A DNA stretch of 42,513 nucleotides, taken from contig JAAYUQ010000033.1 of assembly GCA_012517575.1 (NCBI GenBank), positions 1-42,513 on the forward strand, given 5' to 3'. This document shows, one piece after another, positions 15,616-25,264 of this stretch. How positions within the stretch are numbered: position 1 is the stretch's first letter; the number at the start of each line of letters is the position of its first letter. Origin of the DNA: Bacteroidales bacterium. Lineage in GTDB: Bacteria; Bacteroidota; Bacteroidia; Bacteroidales; Paludibacteraceae. A program made the translations under genes and the position numbers. Below the pieces are notes generated by a model that searched no databases, was not told the origin of the DNA, and worked only from the letters and a program-made list of their open reading frames with translations.

Positions 15616-17946
15616 TTAGGATATTTTATTGAATTTAAAAGTTTGTATTCCTGTTTCTGTTTCTATTTTAAGTATATACATTCCAGCAGACAAAAAAGAA
15701 ACATCTATTGATTTGCCATCCGACAATTTGCCGTTAGCTATTTTTCTGCCCGAGATATCGAAAATCTGTACATTTTTAATCATTCCTACTCCGTTTTCAA
15801 TTGTTAACTTATTTTTGACGGGATTAGGATAAATATGAATATCTTGCTGCCCAATAACTTTTATTGCCGATTCACCCTCATAAAAAAAATCAACATATCG
15901 TCCGAAAAGTTGCCACTCTGCAATTTGTAAATCTGCAGAATTTTTGGTTGCCAATACATTCAAACGAAAATATTTGCAAGTTTTCGCAATTTTTGGTGTG
16001 TAGGAATTGGTCTGGGAACGCTCCGAAAATTCAGCATAATACCGTTCATCTAATATCGACCAATTTTCGGCATCGTCAGAGCCGAGCAGTTGCCAGTGAA
16101 GTGGGTCGCTATCGGGATTGTCGGGTGCAGAAGTGATTGTATATTGACGTAAAATTGTTTTTTGCGGTAAAACGCCGGTAAGGCTAACGCCATTGCTTGC
16201 CATTTGCACCTTAAAAACGGTTGTCGCATCATTATCCATAGCAGGATATTCTGCAGCAAGCCGATAGTCAATATCTACAGCAGGTACTGCTGGCAAATCG
16301 TTTGTAACCACATTTAATTTCCCTCGCCAATTTTTCACACGGAAAAAATAAGGCAGATAATAATTTGCCGATTGATTTGTTCCGTAACGGTTGAAGTCGC
16401 CATTATAGTTTTTACTCACCGAATACAGCAATTCGCCGTTTATTGAGAACTGTTGGTGCAAAGTAGGAATGTAACAAATAAAATTATTGGAAGTAATTTC
16501 AGCGGGTAGCTGACCTACTTTCCGGCGATTGGTAAAGGGTCCCACCGGTGAAGCAGCATCGTGAACAAAGGAATTCGGGCTAAAACACGGCTCCTGTTCA
16601 AAAGCAAAATATTTACCGCCATCTTTAAAAACAAAAATCGCATTGTTCAACAATTGGTGTCCAGCATTCCACCAGCCATCCGTATCACTTTCCGCCCAAT
16701 CATGTGTGGTTGTCCATTTTTTTGTTGCCGCATCATAAAATTCCCAAGTTCCCGTTAAATCTCCATCGATATTTCGAGCCACAAAAGTAGCGCTCACGCA
16801 AATGCCAAAATTTCGTTCGCCGTAGATATACACCACACCATCATCGTCGTCAAAAGCGATATTTGCAAATCCAACTTTTCCGGTATAACGGTCTTTTGCC
16901 ACTCGTAGCAGTTGCAAATTGGGCAACGAAAACACAGCCACATCCACTCCAACGCTTTGCATCCCCCATTGTCCGCCTCCGGCATTGACAGTATGTTCGA
17001 GCAAAATTTGTAATTCAGGCGTTCCGTTACGGTAATAAACGTGCCCGCCCATAGGCCAATACCATTCTTGACCATCAGGAAGCGGATTGCCATTTGCATC
17101 AGTACAGCGAATTGCAGGCTCTATTTGCCCAAGATTTTTACCAGCTGTCAATAGGCGAAATGCGCTAAAATCGAGACCATCTTGTGTCATCAAAGCATTG
17201 CGCAAAAATTGGGCAAGTTCAGTCAAGCGGTTTCGCTGCGAATTGACAACACCACAATCGTAATCGCCCCAAGTCCATACGCTTCTACCATCAGGTAAAA
17301 GCGTAGAAATACCAACATCGCCACCATTCCAGCCATAGTAACGCTCGAAGAAACCATCGAAATCCTTGTCGGCAAAATATTTCGTGGAAAAATTACCGGT
17401 AATGGATTGCCAATTATACGTTTTTGGAGCGGGAAAGCTATTTGTGTTATTGACCAACACATGAAACGGCTCACTGACAAAAAGTTGATTTATGGTATTC
17501 GACGGATCTTCGCCGGTTGCATATTTGAGTGAAAAATCGCCAGTATTTTCATTTGTAACAATTGCAAAAGAAAAATCAACTACAAATGTATTGCGACTGC
17601 TGAATGTTATTTTATCGAGTGCACGTCCGCCCCACCAATAATATCCGGCTGGCGTTTCGAGATTTCTGGAAAGATAATCGCTGTAAAATTGGCAATAAGC
17701 AAATTGTCCTTTCACCGTGTCGCCATTCGAAAACGCAATGGTAAAGTCACCACCTTTTCCCGCCACGCACCAACCGACCGGTAACAATAGGCCAAATAGA
17801 TTCCGCGTTTCGCCACGAATGCCAGTTGCCGCACTCCACTTCAACGACAAGTCGAACTCAGAAAAATTATCAACCGTATATGTTTGCGAATGAACACTCA
17901 AAAACAAGCACAAGGGGGAAAAAAGAATCAATAAAAATCTATTCAT
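15616..17946 (-). CDS. DUF5005-like secreted protein with discoidin domain and T9SS tail
   Basis: A 776-residue secreted protein. Signal peptide 1-20. Residues about 185-545 carry the features I associate with DUF5005/DUF4185 beta-propellers: FERYYGWNGGDVGISTLLPD at 200-219, RSVWTWGDYD, WYWPMGGHVYY, and repeated short beta-strand blocks. The family has no reaction known to me; its propeller-like layout recalls GH43/GH32 enzymes or sugar-binding proteins. Residues about 22-165 are an extra beta domain. Residues about 560-690 look like an F5/8 type C (discoidin, CBM32-like) domain (WQLLGSDDAENWSILDER, YFRLNVLATKNSADLQIAEW). Residues 702-776 are a type A T9SS tail (DIHIYPNPVKNKLTIENG). Its ATG overlaps the GH78 stop (ATGA) and its stop is 5 bp from GH92, so it is deep inside the operon. 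Confidence 0.65.
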   Translation of the reverse strand: MNRFLLILFSPLCLFLSVHSQTYTVDNFSEFDLSLKWSAATGIRGETRNLFGLLLPVGWCVAGKGGDFTIAFSNGDTVKGQFAYCQFYSDYLSRNLETPAGYYWWGGRALDKITFSSRNTFVVDFSFAIVTNENTGDFSLKYATGEDPSNTINQLFVSEPFHVLVNNTNSFPAPKTYNWQSITGNFSTKYFADKDFDGFFERYYGWNGGDVGISTLLPDGRSVWTWGDYDCGVVNSQRNRLTELAQFLRNALMTQDGLDFSAFRLLTAGKNLGQIEPAIRCTDANGNPLPDGQEWYWPMGGHVYYRNGTPELQILLEHTVNAGGGQWGMQSVGVDVAVFSLPNLQLLRVAKDRYTGKVGFANIAFDDDDGVVYIYGERNFGICVSATFVARNIDGDLTGTWEFYDAATKKWTTTHDWAESDTDGWWNAGHQLLNNAIFVFKDGGKYFAFEQEPCFSPNSFVHDAASPVGPFTNRRKVGQLPAEITSNNFICYIPTLHQQFSINGELLYSVSKNYNGDFNRYGTNQSANYYLPYFFRVKNWRGKLNVVTNDLPAVPAVDIDYRLAAEYPAMDNDATTVFKVQMASNGVSLTGVLPQKTILRQYTITSAPDNPDSDPLHWQLLGSDDAENWSILDERYYAEFSERSQTNSYTPKIAKTCKYFRLNVLATKNSADLQIAEWQLFGRYVDFFYEGESAIKVIGQQDIHIYPNPVKNKLTIENGVGMIKNVQIFDISGRKIANGKLSDGKSIDVSFLSAGMYILKIETETGIQTFKFNKIS

Positions 17947-20900
17947 CTTTTTGTGAATTTTACAGATTGTATTCCGTCGTCAGTTTTTATTTTCAAAAAA
18001 TATACGCCGATTGGCAACTTTGAAATTTCTACATACTTACCTTCAGCCAATTGGCAATTCATTATTTCTTTTCCAGATAAATTTATAATTTCCACACTTT
18101 TAATCGACAATTCGGTATTGTCGACAATCAACCTGTTGTTTGCAGGGTTGGGATAAACATTCAGTTTATAGTTTTTTTTTACAGTTTTAACTCCTGACGC
18201 GTTACTGCTTTTATTATCAAAAACATATGATCCTGACTCGAGTTCCAATACAAAACGTTTTGTTTCGGTAGTAAAATTAATAACACCTTCCACTTTTTCA
18301 GCAGCTACTCCATTTTGATATACCTTTATTGTATCGTTGTATCTTGGCAAATAAAGTGTTGCAGTTGTATTTGCAGGAACAGTGAGTACATAGCGGTAGT
18401 TTCCGTCAGCTAAGCGTTCCCATTTGATTTTAATTTTTCCATAGTACGAACCAAAAGAAGCATCAACCATAGTGATTCTTTCATTTTCGGGCACATCTCG
18501 CAAATCGGGTGTAGGTTGGAGAAGGAAATGCTTAAAGCCCGGATTTTTTTCATCTGCTTCTATACCGGCCATATATCGGAACTTCCACTCAGAAACTGCA
18601 CCATAAGAATAATGATTGAAAGAATTCATGGACGGATCACCAAAACCGCTGGCAATGGTGTATGAATTCCAACGTTCCCAAATGGTAGTTGCTCCTTGAT
18701 CAACACTGTAAAGCCACGAAGGATTATTACGCTGCAACAAGAGATTATAAGCCACATCCGAAGCTCCAAACTTGCTCAAAGTTTGATTTAAAATACCGGT
18801 GCCGACAAATCCGGTACTTAATTTGTTCCCGTTGTTCCGAATTTTTTCAACCAAATGATTGACAGCATTCTGTGTTTTTTCGGCATTCGGGAATAAATCA
18901 TTCTGCAATGCAAGTAAATATGCAGTCTGTGTATCCACAGAAAGGAATCCGTTACGCGAATTAACGTATCGCGATTGAAATTCTGATTTGATATTGTTGT
19001 AAAGCGTTTGATATTTGGCGGCTTTTTGGGCATAAAAATCATTAGCCGATTGGCTCAAAGCCGCAGAAATTTTCGTCATAAGCTGGGCAACATAAGCATA
19101 ATAACATACGCTGATAAAACGAGGATTTGTTTCTTCATAAGCCAACCAGTCGCCATATTGTGTATTACCACCATTGTAAAGATAGCCGTCAAATTGCTGA
19201 GTTGCCATCCAATCCATAAATTTTTCCATAGAAGCGTAATTGCTGTTCAAAACTTCTTTGTTTCCATACATTAAATACATATTCCACGGAACGATAATAC
19301 CAGCTTCTGCCCAAGCCGTACGGCCTGAACCTACGCCCCAATTATATGGTACTACCGAAGGATAAGTACCATCGGGTTGTTGGCTGTCCAGCACATCTTT
19401 TGCCCATTTATTGAAAAATGATACAACATCAGCATTATAAGCAGCAGCGCGTGAAAAAATTTGCGTATCGCCCATCCACCCTAAACGCTCATCACGTTGA
19501 GGACAGTCGGTAGGAACACTCAAAAAATTGCTTCTCTGACCCCATATTATATTGCTATACAATCTATTAACCATTTCATTGCTTGTGGTAAAAGATGAAT
19601 TTTCTTCATTTGCCGTTCCTACCACTTCACCATTAACATATTCAAAGTCGGTATTTTCCGTAGCAGTAATTTCACAATAACGAAATCCGAAAAAAGTCAT
19701 GGAAGGATTGAAAATTTCACCCATGGCATCTCCTTTCAGAATGTAATTCAATGTAGCTTTGGCCGAGCGAAGATTTTTCAAATAAAGCGTTCCTTTGGCG
19801 TTATCGTTTCCACGTCCACTTTCCCCTGAATCGTTCAACATTTCGGCAAATCGAGCACGGACTTTTGTTCCACTTGATCCTTTTACCTTAAACTTAATCC
19901 AACCTGCAAAATTTTGACCGAAGTCTATTATTGCCGTTTCCCCTTTTTGCAAAGAGAAAGGCTGAGATGCTGCAAACATACGCACTATGTTTATTTGTCC
20001 GTAAGTTGAGGCATCAGGATTAATACCATTATAAATGACAATGGATTTCGGTTTTTGTTCCAAAGATGTTCTCACCCGAACAGGCTGTCCGATAAATGCC
20101 AACATATCACCTGTGAAATAGTTATTTACATCTGTTTCAAGCCAATCAGAATCGTCAAAATCACTGGTAGTCCAATTACTTTCTTTCCGAGCATCATAAT
20201 TTTCACCATCATAAATATCAGCCATTCGTATGGGAGAATTGGTTGTAGCTTTCCAATTGGAGGTGTTGGTTACAAATGTTTCAGTTGTTCCATCGGAATA
20301 TGTTACCAAAATTTTAGCAATAAAAGCAAGCGGATGCACTCCATATTCATTGTGAGCAATGCGTCCTGTGAACCAACCAGAAGAAACTTCCGCTCCTATG
20401 GCATTTTGTCCCGATTTGAGCAAATCTGTTATATCATAAGTTGAATAAAAAACGGTTTTGCGATAATCTGTCCATCCGGGTTTCAGTTCGTCATAAACGA
20501 TATTGCCATCGGATTGCGGTGTGCCAACACGTCTGCCATTGATAAACATATCGTAAATTCCCAAAGCTGAAGCATAAATGCGGGCTGACTTTATGGGTTT
20601 TGCGATGACAAATTCATTACGAAACATGGGAATTCCCTGTACTTCGTTTTGCAACACCCGAAAATCGGCATTTCCGTTTGCCATTAAGTCCATTTTGGTG
20701 TTTCCGTTCACCATGATGGTATTGGCTTCCTCAAAATCGTTTGAACCATTTTCAAAATTTTCGGTAAAAGTTTTTGGTATGCCGTTTTCGGAGTATTTAT
20801 ACTCAATATTGTCAACATAAGCATGTTCGTGTGTTCCATTATCGCCGGTATAAACGCGAAAGCCGATGAACCCATTCTGCAAAGCCGGACTGTTGTATGT

Positions 20901-21638
20901 GTCCACAAGTACGCCATCAAGATAGGTATAAATCACATTATCAACCACATCTATTTTTAATCTTCTTTCATGATTAAGGATTTGTTCCGTTGTAAATTGC
21001 GCTGGCAACGGAATATCTGCTATAGCAGTTGCATTCCCATCTATAAAAATGTGTCGGCGCAAAATGGGATGACTTACCTGATAAGTATTTATTGCCCACA
21101 TATACATATTATTAGCATCTTTGGCACCAAAAATTACTCCTGCATTCTGATCAATTACCGTTATATCGCAGGCGAGCGTAAAGCTCACAGGTTCGGTACT
21201 TTCAGATTTTTCTTTTATTTTCAGCCAATGGGCTCCACTCCAACCCGATTGCATTAGTCCCGTTTCAAAAAAAGCTTCTTCATATGACGAAATTTTGGTG
21301 CCGTTTTTATCCCACACATCAACTTTCCAAAAATAGCGGGTGGAAGGTGAAAGAGCAGAACCAGCATATTTTATTCCAACAGAAATATTGGAATTAATTT
21401 TTCCCGAATTCCAAACTACTTTAGTTCGATCGCCATCGAACAATGCAATTTGATAAGCTGTTTGGCATTGCCCAGTTTCATCCGATTCCATTTCCCAACT
21501 GAATTGCGGATTTGGTGCATCAATTCCAATAGGATTTTTCAAATATTCCACCCGAAGATTTTGTATTGTTGTGGTTGAATACACATGAAAGCTGAGAAAA
21601 AATAAAATTCCGCACAAAAGCAACCACTTAATTTTCAT
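17943..21638 (-). CDS. GH78-family alpha-L-rhamnosidase with inserted LamG-like domain, T9SS tail
   Basis: A 1231-residue secreted inverting alpha-L-rhamnosidase. Signal peptide 1-21. The N-terminal Fn3-like domain (about 24-140) ends SGWSGAHWLKI. It is followed by an unusual ~195-residue LamG/DUF1080-like insertion (141-337; AGVIFGAKDANNMYMW, IYTYLDGVLVD, YVDNIEYKYS) before the usual rhamnosidase N domain resumes at FRNEFVIAKPIKSARIYASA. The catalytic barrel has DCPQRDERLGWMGDTQ at 711-726 with general acid Glu717, and TTIWERWNSY with the probable base Glu988, matching known GH78 enzymes. A C-terminal beta domain (about 1030-1140) and a type A T9SS tail (KLNVYPNPANNRLIVDN) follow. The start is 29 bp after the CotH stop; the end overlaps the DUF5005-like start. 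Confidence 0.92.
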   Translation of the reverse strand: MKIKWLLLCGILFFLSFHVYSTTTIQNLRVEYLKNPIGIDAPNPQFSWEMESDETGQCQTAYQIALFDGDRTKVVWNSGKINSNISVGIKYAGSALSPSTRYFWKVDVWDKNGTKISSYEEAFFETGLMQSGWSGAHWLKIKEKSESTEPVSFTLACDITVIDQNAGVIFGAKDANNMYMWAINTYQVSHPILRRHIFIDGNATAIADIPLPAQFTTEQILNHERRLKIDVVDNVIYTYLDGVLVDTYNSPALQNGFIGFRVYTGDNGTHEHAYVDNIEYKYSENGIPKTFTENFENGSNDFEEANTIMVNGNTKMDLMANGNADFRVLQNEVQGIPMFRNEFVIAKPIKSARIYASALGIYDMFINGRRVGTPQSDGNIVYDELKPGWTDYRKTVFYSTYDITDLLKSGQNAIGAEVSSGWFTGRIAHNEYGVHPLAFIAKILVTYSDGTTETFVTNTSNWKATTNSPIRMADIYDGENYDARKESNWTTSDFDDSDWLETDVNNYFTGDMLAFIGQPVRVRTSLEQKPKSIVIYNGINPDASTYGQINIVRMFAASQPFSLQKGETAIIDFGQNFAGWIKFKVKGSSGTKVRARFAEMLNDSGESGRGNDNAKGTLYLKNLRSAKATLNYILKGDAMGEIFNPSMTFFGFRYCEITATENTDFEYVNGEVVGTANEENSSFTTSNEMVNRLYSNIIWGQRSNFLSVPTDCPQRDERLGWMGDTQIFSRAAAYNADVVSFFNKWAKDVLDSQQPDGTYPSVVPYNWGVGSGRTAWAEAGIIVPWNMYLMYGNKEVLNSNYASMEKFMDWMATQQFDGYLYNGGNTQYGDWLAYEETNPRFISVCYYAYVAQLMTKISAALSQSANDFYAQKAAKYQTLYNNIKSEFQSRYVNSRNGFLSVDTQTAYLLALQNDLFPNAEKTQNAVNHLVEKIRNNGNKLSTGFVGTGILNQTLSKFGASDVAYNLLLQRNNPSWLYSVDQGATTIWERWNSYTIASGFGDPSMNSFNHYSYGAVSEWKFRYMAGIEADEKNPGFKHFLLQPTPDLRDVPENERITMVDASFGSYYGKIKIKWERLADGNYRYVLTVPANTTATLYLPRYNDTIKVYQNGVAAEKVEGVINFTTETKRFVLELESGSYVFDNKSSNASGVKTVKKNYKLNVYPNPANNRLIVDNTELSIKSVEIINLSGKEIMNCQLAEGKYVEISKLPIGVYFLKIKTDDGIQSVKFTKR

Positions 21639-21667
21639 AATATTTTAAACTAATTTGTATGAATGAA

Positions 21668-24016
21668 TCAATAAATTATTTTCAATGTTTTTCCGTGTAA
21701 ACGAACAAGATATATTCCGCGAGCAGGCAAAGCAATCTTCAATGTGCTGCTTACTGATTTTTGTTGTTTGAAAAGTCTCCCATCTATACTATAAATCTGA
21801 ACATTTTCACCTGACAACAAACCATTGATAATAAGATTTCCGTTGCTTACATAATAGATAAAATTTGTCTCCTTGTTTGGTGAATCTACAAAATTTGTTT
21901 CATTGCTTTGTTCTTCGGATGTAATATAAATTCCAACGTCGATTAACTGCCCACCTGCAGTTTGTGTACATTTTGCCGCCAATATATTCCAACCTTCGTG
22001 TAATAAATTTTTGTCGAATTCAAAATACTGGTAAGCTGTAATATAGCCTTCACGGTGCAAAGCAAGTTCGTTATTGAGATAAATTTCGCAATCTTCATCG
22101 TGCCAAATGTAGAAATAGGTTTTATCGAGCGCTTCCAAATCTTCACTGTTCACATAAAATTTCTTTCGAATAAATATCTGATTGGAAGTCCAAGTGGTAT
22201 TTTGCAGGTTTTGTTCTGTTCCAAAAGGTGCTTTCCCCGATTGCCAACCACTGTCATCAAAAGTATTTGTGTACCAATTTGAAGCGGGCGAGTCGAAAGT
22301 GTATTGCCAAGTTTGCGCCGTATCGTTTTTCAACGAAATCGGCAAAATAGCTTTCCGTTGCTGAGCAATTTCGTCGAACCATGTAAAACGGTCTACTATG
22401 TATTGTTTTACAAAATCGATATATTCGTTATACGTATTAAAAAGTGCATCTTCAAACCAAACTTTACGGTTCAAAGAATTCCATCTTGCAAAATTTAATG
22501 CTTGAGATTGCTGCAAAAGGGCTGAATTTTCGTCCATGTATTCGAGCAAATGTTGCTGCAAATTATCGCTTTTAACCTCTTTCCATAAACGTCTTAATAC
22601 TGTTTGAGCCGTATCTGTTTGCATAATTTTTCTGAACCATTCCAGCGCAACACCGAAATTTGTTTTCAAGGTTTCGCTGTAGCGTGGCACTCTTTCATTG
22701 GTCAAAAAGGCCTGGTCATAATCCCAAACAGGGCCAAAATAAAGTCTATCATCTCCCCGTTTTTTATAACAGGGAATACACCAGTACGAATCGCAATTGC
22801 CGCTCAGCTCGGAATGAAGATAATACTTTACTGCGCTTTCAATATCGATGTACTTTTCAAGTGCCTCATTTGTGTTGGTAAACAACGAATTTTCCAATAC
22901 ACCGACATGATTTTCTATCCATTTTTTTTGTTCAGGCAAAATTTCGTCGCTGTCAGGGGATTTAATCGTAAATGGGACTCCACGCTGCGTAGTAAAATGC
23001 ACCGGCTCCTGGTCGGCATAAGCGTCAATTTCGAGTTGATAACCGCCAGAAATATTGTAAGGATCGACATCGGCAGTTGTCATTTCATCAATATTCACTC
23101 TATTATTGTCCACATCAACATTGTCGCTTGCCATGAATGTTCCATAATAAAACCCATCCAAAACAACATCAACCATAACACATGAAGGAGTAAATTCAAA
23201 ACCGAGCGCTTTGCTCATTTCAAAAGCTAATCCATTGCGTAGCAAAGTTTTATCAACTGCAAGAGCTATCAATGTCCAGTTTTTTGCTTTGGCAGGCATT
23301 CCCAGAAAATGTTGCTTTGCATTGAATTTAATTTTAAAAGATTTCTTTTCCATGAAATCCCAAGAAGAATTTCCTCTTCCACGCACTTGTGCATCAAAAA
23401 TCTCAACCAAATCGGCATTTGAAACCGCCACTTTTGCCGGAACATAAGTTTCCTTGTTTACAAAATCAAATTGCCCAGCCGTCTCCAGATATATGGTCGG
23501 CAAATTTGTAAGTTTTGGATAATTGATGGTTTGTAAATTCAGATCAGTATAAAATTCGAGCTCGGCAATGCTGCAACGATGGTCGGGATTCATACAACGC
23601 ACATAGCGAAAAGTTTGAGGGGTAGTAATATCGTAAGTAATATATTCGCCGGCATTAGGCGTTTGAGTTACAGTAAAAAGTGTGACGGGATTAGCAAAAT
23701 TAGGATTATCTGCTCCTTGAAACTGAGTACCGACAAATTGCTCATTCCGGTCGGGCATAGGATAAATGCGGATTTTTCGGATGGGAAAATTTTCTCCCAA
23801 ATCAAGTCCTACCCACCCACTAACATCATGAGCCATAAAACTGGTTGCTTCGTTCGTGTCGAAAGCATTGTAAGCGTGGCGAGTGTAATTATCGTCGGGA
23901 ACAGTCGACATAACAACGCCACGGAGTTTTTGATAGTCGGCTAAATTTTGCGCACACAAAAACGAAATAAATATACTGAAAATTAATAAGTTGAGTATGG
24001 ATAACGAGCGTTTCAT
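21668..24016 (-). CDS. CotH-like kinase family protein with discoidin and GH2-type domains
   Basis: A 782-residue secreted protein of the CotH family, atypical protein kinases first known from Bacillus spore coats; Bacteroidota members are mostly uncharacterised. Signal peptide 1-22 (FLCAQ). Residues 30-158 are an F5/8 type C domain (YNAFDTNEATSF, GWVGLDLGENFPIRKIRIY, SIAELEFY). The CotH kinase core has RGRGNSSWDFMEKKSFKIKF at 212-231, including the conserved RGxSS-type and Lys residues, and FGPVWDYDQAF at 427-437 with the metal-binding Asp pair. Residues 568-700 are a GH2-type beta-sandwich (FDDSGWQSGKAPFGT) also found in the DUF4965 protein nearby. The C-terminal ~75 residues (VQIYSIDGRLFKQQ, GIYLVRLHGKTLKIIY) resemble a T9SS tail without YPNP. 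Its ATG overlaps the GH43 stop (ATGA). Confidence 0.88.
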   Translation of the reverse strand: MKRSLSILNLLIFSIFISFLCAQNLADYQKLRGVVMSTVPDDNYTRHAYNAFDTNEATSFMAHDVSGWVGLDLGENFPIRKIRIYPMPDRNEQFVGTQFQGADNPNFANPVTLFTVTQTPNAGEYITYDITTPQTFRYVRCMNPDHRCSIAELEFYTDLNLQTINYPKLTNLPTIYLETAGQFDFVNKETYVPAKVAVSNADLVEIFDAQVRGRGNSSWDFMEKKSFKIKFNAKQHFLGMPAKAKNWTLIALAVDKTLLRNGLAFEMSKALGFEFTPSCVMVDVVLDGFYYGTFMASDNVDVDNNRVNIDEMTTADVDPYNISGGYQLEIDAYADQEPVHFTTQRGVPFTIKSPDSDEILPEQKKWIENHVGVLENSLFTNTNEALEKYIDIESAVKYYLHSELSGNCDSYWCIPCYKKRGDDRLYFGPVWDYDQAFLTNERVPRYSETLKTNFGVALEWFRKIMQTDTAQTVLRRLWKEVKSDNLQQHLLEYMDENSALLQQSQALNFARWNSLNRKVWFEDALFNTYNEYIDFVKQYIVDRFTWFDEIAQQRKAILPISLKNDTAQTWQYTFDSPASNWYTNTFDDSGWQSGKAPFGTEQNLQNTTWTSNQIFIRKKFYVNSEDLEALDKTYFYIWHDEDCEIYLNNELALHREGYITAYQYFEFDKNLLHEGWNILAAKCTQTAGGQLIDVGIYITSEEQSNETNFVDSPNKETNFIYYVSNGNLIINGLLSGENVQIYSIDGRLFKQQKSVSSTLKIALPARGIYLVRLHGKTLKIIY

Positions 24017-25170
24017 ATGATCAGTTTTAATGTCTCGGACTGGTTGTTTTTATATTGAATTGCCACCACATAACATCCCAATTTTTTCATCAGAAATGAA
24101 AATGGAGCATTGTTTTTGCAAGCTATGAGGCATCCATTTGTGTCGTATAAACTGACTGTGTTTATCTCGTATCCCGTGATAACTACTTGTCGGCTTTCAA
24201 CCGAAATTTTTGCTTTTTCAGCATTTTGTATAGTTTTAAATCCCATACCGACAGGCTTTATATAAGCGGGCTGATATTCTGTGCTAACAGTTAAAACATC
24301 TCTTCTGTTACCCGGCACAAATTCAACTGAGGTGGTGTACATTTCGCGGGGATTGACTTCAGTTTCGCTGTGATGAGCATGAAAAGCCATCCGCAATTGT
24401 CCGTCTTTGTCGGTAAAAAGGCAATGATGGCCGGTGCCGTAAAGTCCATCGGGTTTTTGCAGTATGGGATTGTTAGGATTTTTCACCCAACCACCGGAAA
24501 TATTGTCAGTATAAGCATAACCCACACCATATTTTTGACTTCGGTAATCGTTTGCCGAATAAGTTAAATAATACAAGCCATTATGCTTAATACAAAACGG
24601 GCTTTCGTTAACTTTTCCCATATCGGCTTCCCAACCTGAAGTATTCGCAGCAAAGCAAAGATGCAATGTGTTGGTTTTTATGGTTTTATAATCTTTTTCA
24701 AGTTCTGCCATCCAAATTGCATTTCCATCAGTAAAACGGACAAAGAAAAGATAAGGGGTTCCATCATCATCAATAAACAGAGAATTGTCAATACCTTTTT
24801 CTTCGAACATAGGTTGCTGAATGTCTTGTACAAATGGGCCCAGCGGCGAACTGGAAGTTGCCACACAGATATGTTCATCGGCGGAATAATACATGTAAAA
24901 CTGTCCGTTGATGAAATAGACTTCAGGCGCCCAAAACCAACGATCGGCATAAGAATTGTTTTTATGCAGGGCAAGATTAGACTGCTTTGTCCAAAATTTC
25001 AAATCGTCCGAAGTATAAACCACTATTCCATCAGCATCTGAAGTACCGTAAGCATAATATTTATTTTCATAACAGAGAATAAATGGGTCGGCAAGAGGTA
25101 ACTTTTGCTGACCTAATGCAAAATGCAAAACAAAAAAAACAAAATAAAGAGATAAAAATAAACGTTTCAT
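24013..25170 (-). CDS. GH43-family beta-propeller glycosidase, probable T9SS tail
   Basis: A 385-residue secreted enzyme, probably an arabinofuranosidase, arabinanase or xylosidase. Signal peptide 1-20. The three GH43 acids are visible: base Asp28 in LADPFI, Asp128 in GIDNSLFIDDDG, and acid Glu189 in KVNESPF. Other propeller landmarks include WAPEVYFINGQFYMYYS and GTGHHCLFTDKDG. The last ~60 residues (VSLYDTNGCLIACKNNAPFS, CYVVAIQYKNNQSETLKLII) look like a T9SS-type beta domain, though without YPNP. Exact substrate cannot be fixed from sequence alone; neighbours suggest an arabinose-containing side chain. The stop overlaps the CotH start, so the two are translationally coupled. It lies 94 bp after the GH31 gene. 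Confidence 0.88.
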   Translation of the reverse strand: MKRLFLSLYFVFFVLHFALGQQKLPLADPFILCYENKYYAYGTSDADGIVVYTSDDLKFWTKQSNLALHKNNSYADRWFWAPEVYFINGQFYMYYSADEHICVATSSSPLGPFVQDIQQPMFEEKGIDNSLFIDDDGTPYLFFVRFTDGNAIWMAELEKDYKTIKTNTLHLCFAANTSGWEADMGKVNESPFCIKHNGLYYLTYSANDYRSQKYGVGYAYTDNISGGWVKNPNNPILQKPDGLYGTGHHCLFTDKDGQLRMAFHAHHSETEVNPREMYTTSVEFVPGNRRDVLTVSTEYQPAYIKPVGMGFKTIQNAEKAKISVESRQVVITGYEINTVSLYDTNGCLIACKNNAPFSFLMKKLGCYVVAIQYKNNQSETLKLII

Positions 25171-25264
25171 TTCAGATATAAAATTAGGGTAATATTTATC
25201 TTACGATACTTTCGTTTCAGCTTTTCAAAAAAATTTTCTTTATTTTCGGCATATCGCTTTCACT

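Noticed and set aside
22604-23185. 193-codon plus-strand open frame
   Set aside because: It is antisense to the CotH kinase core and shows no recognisable domain.
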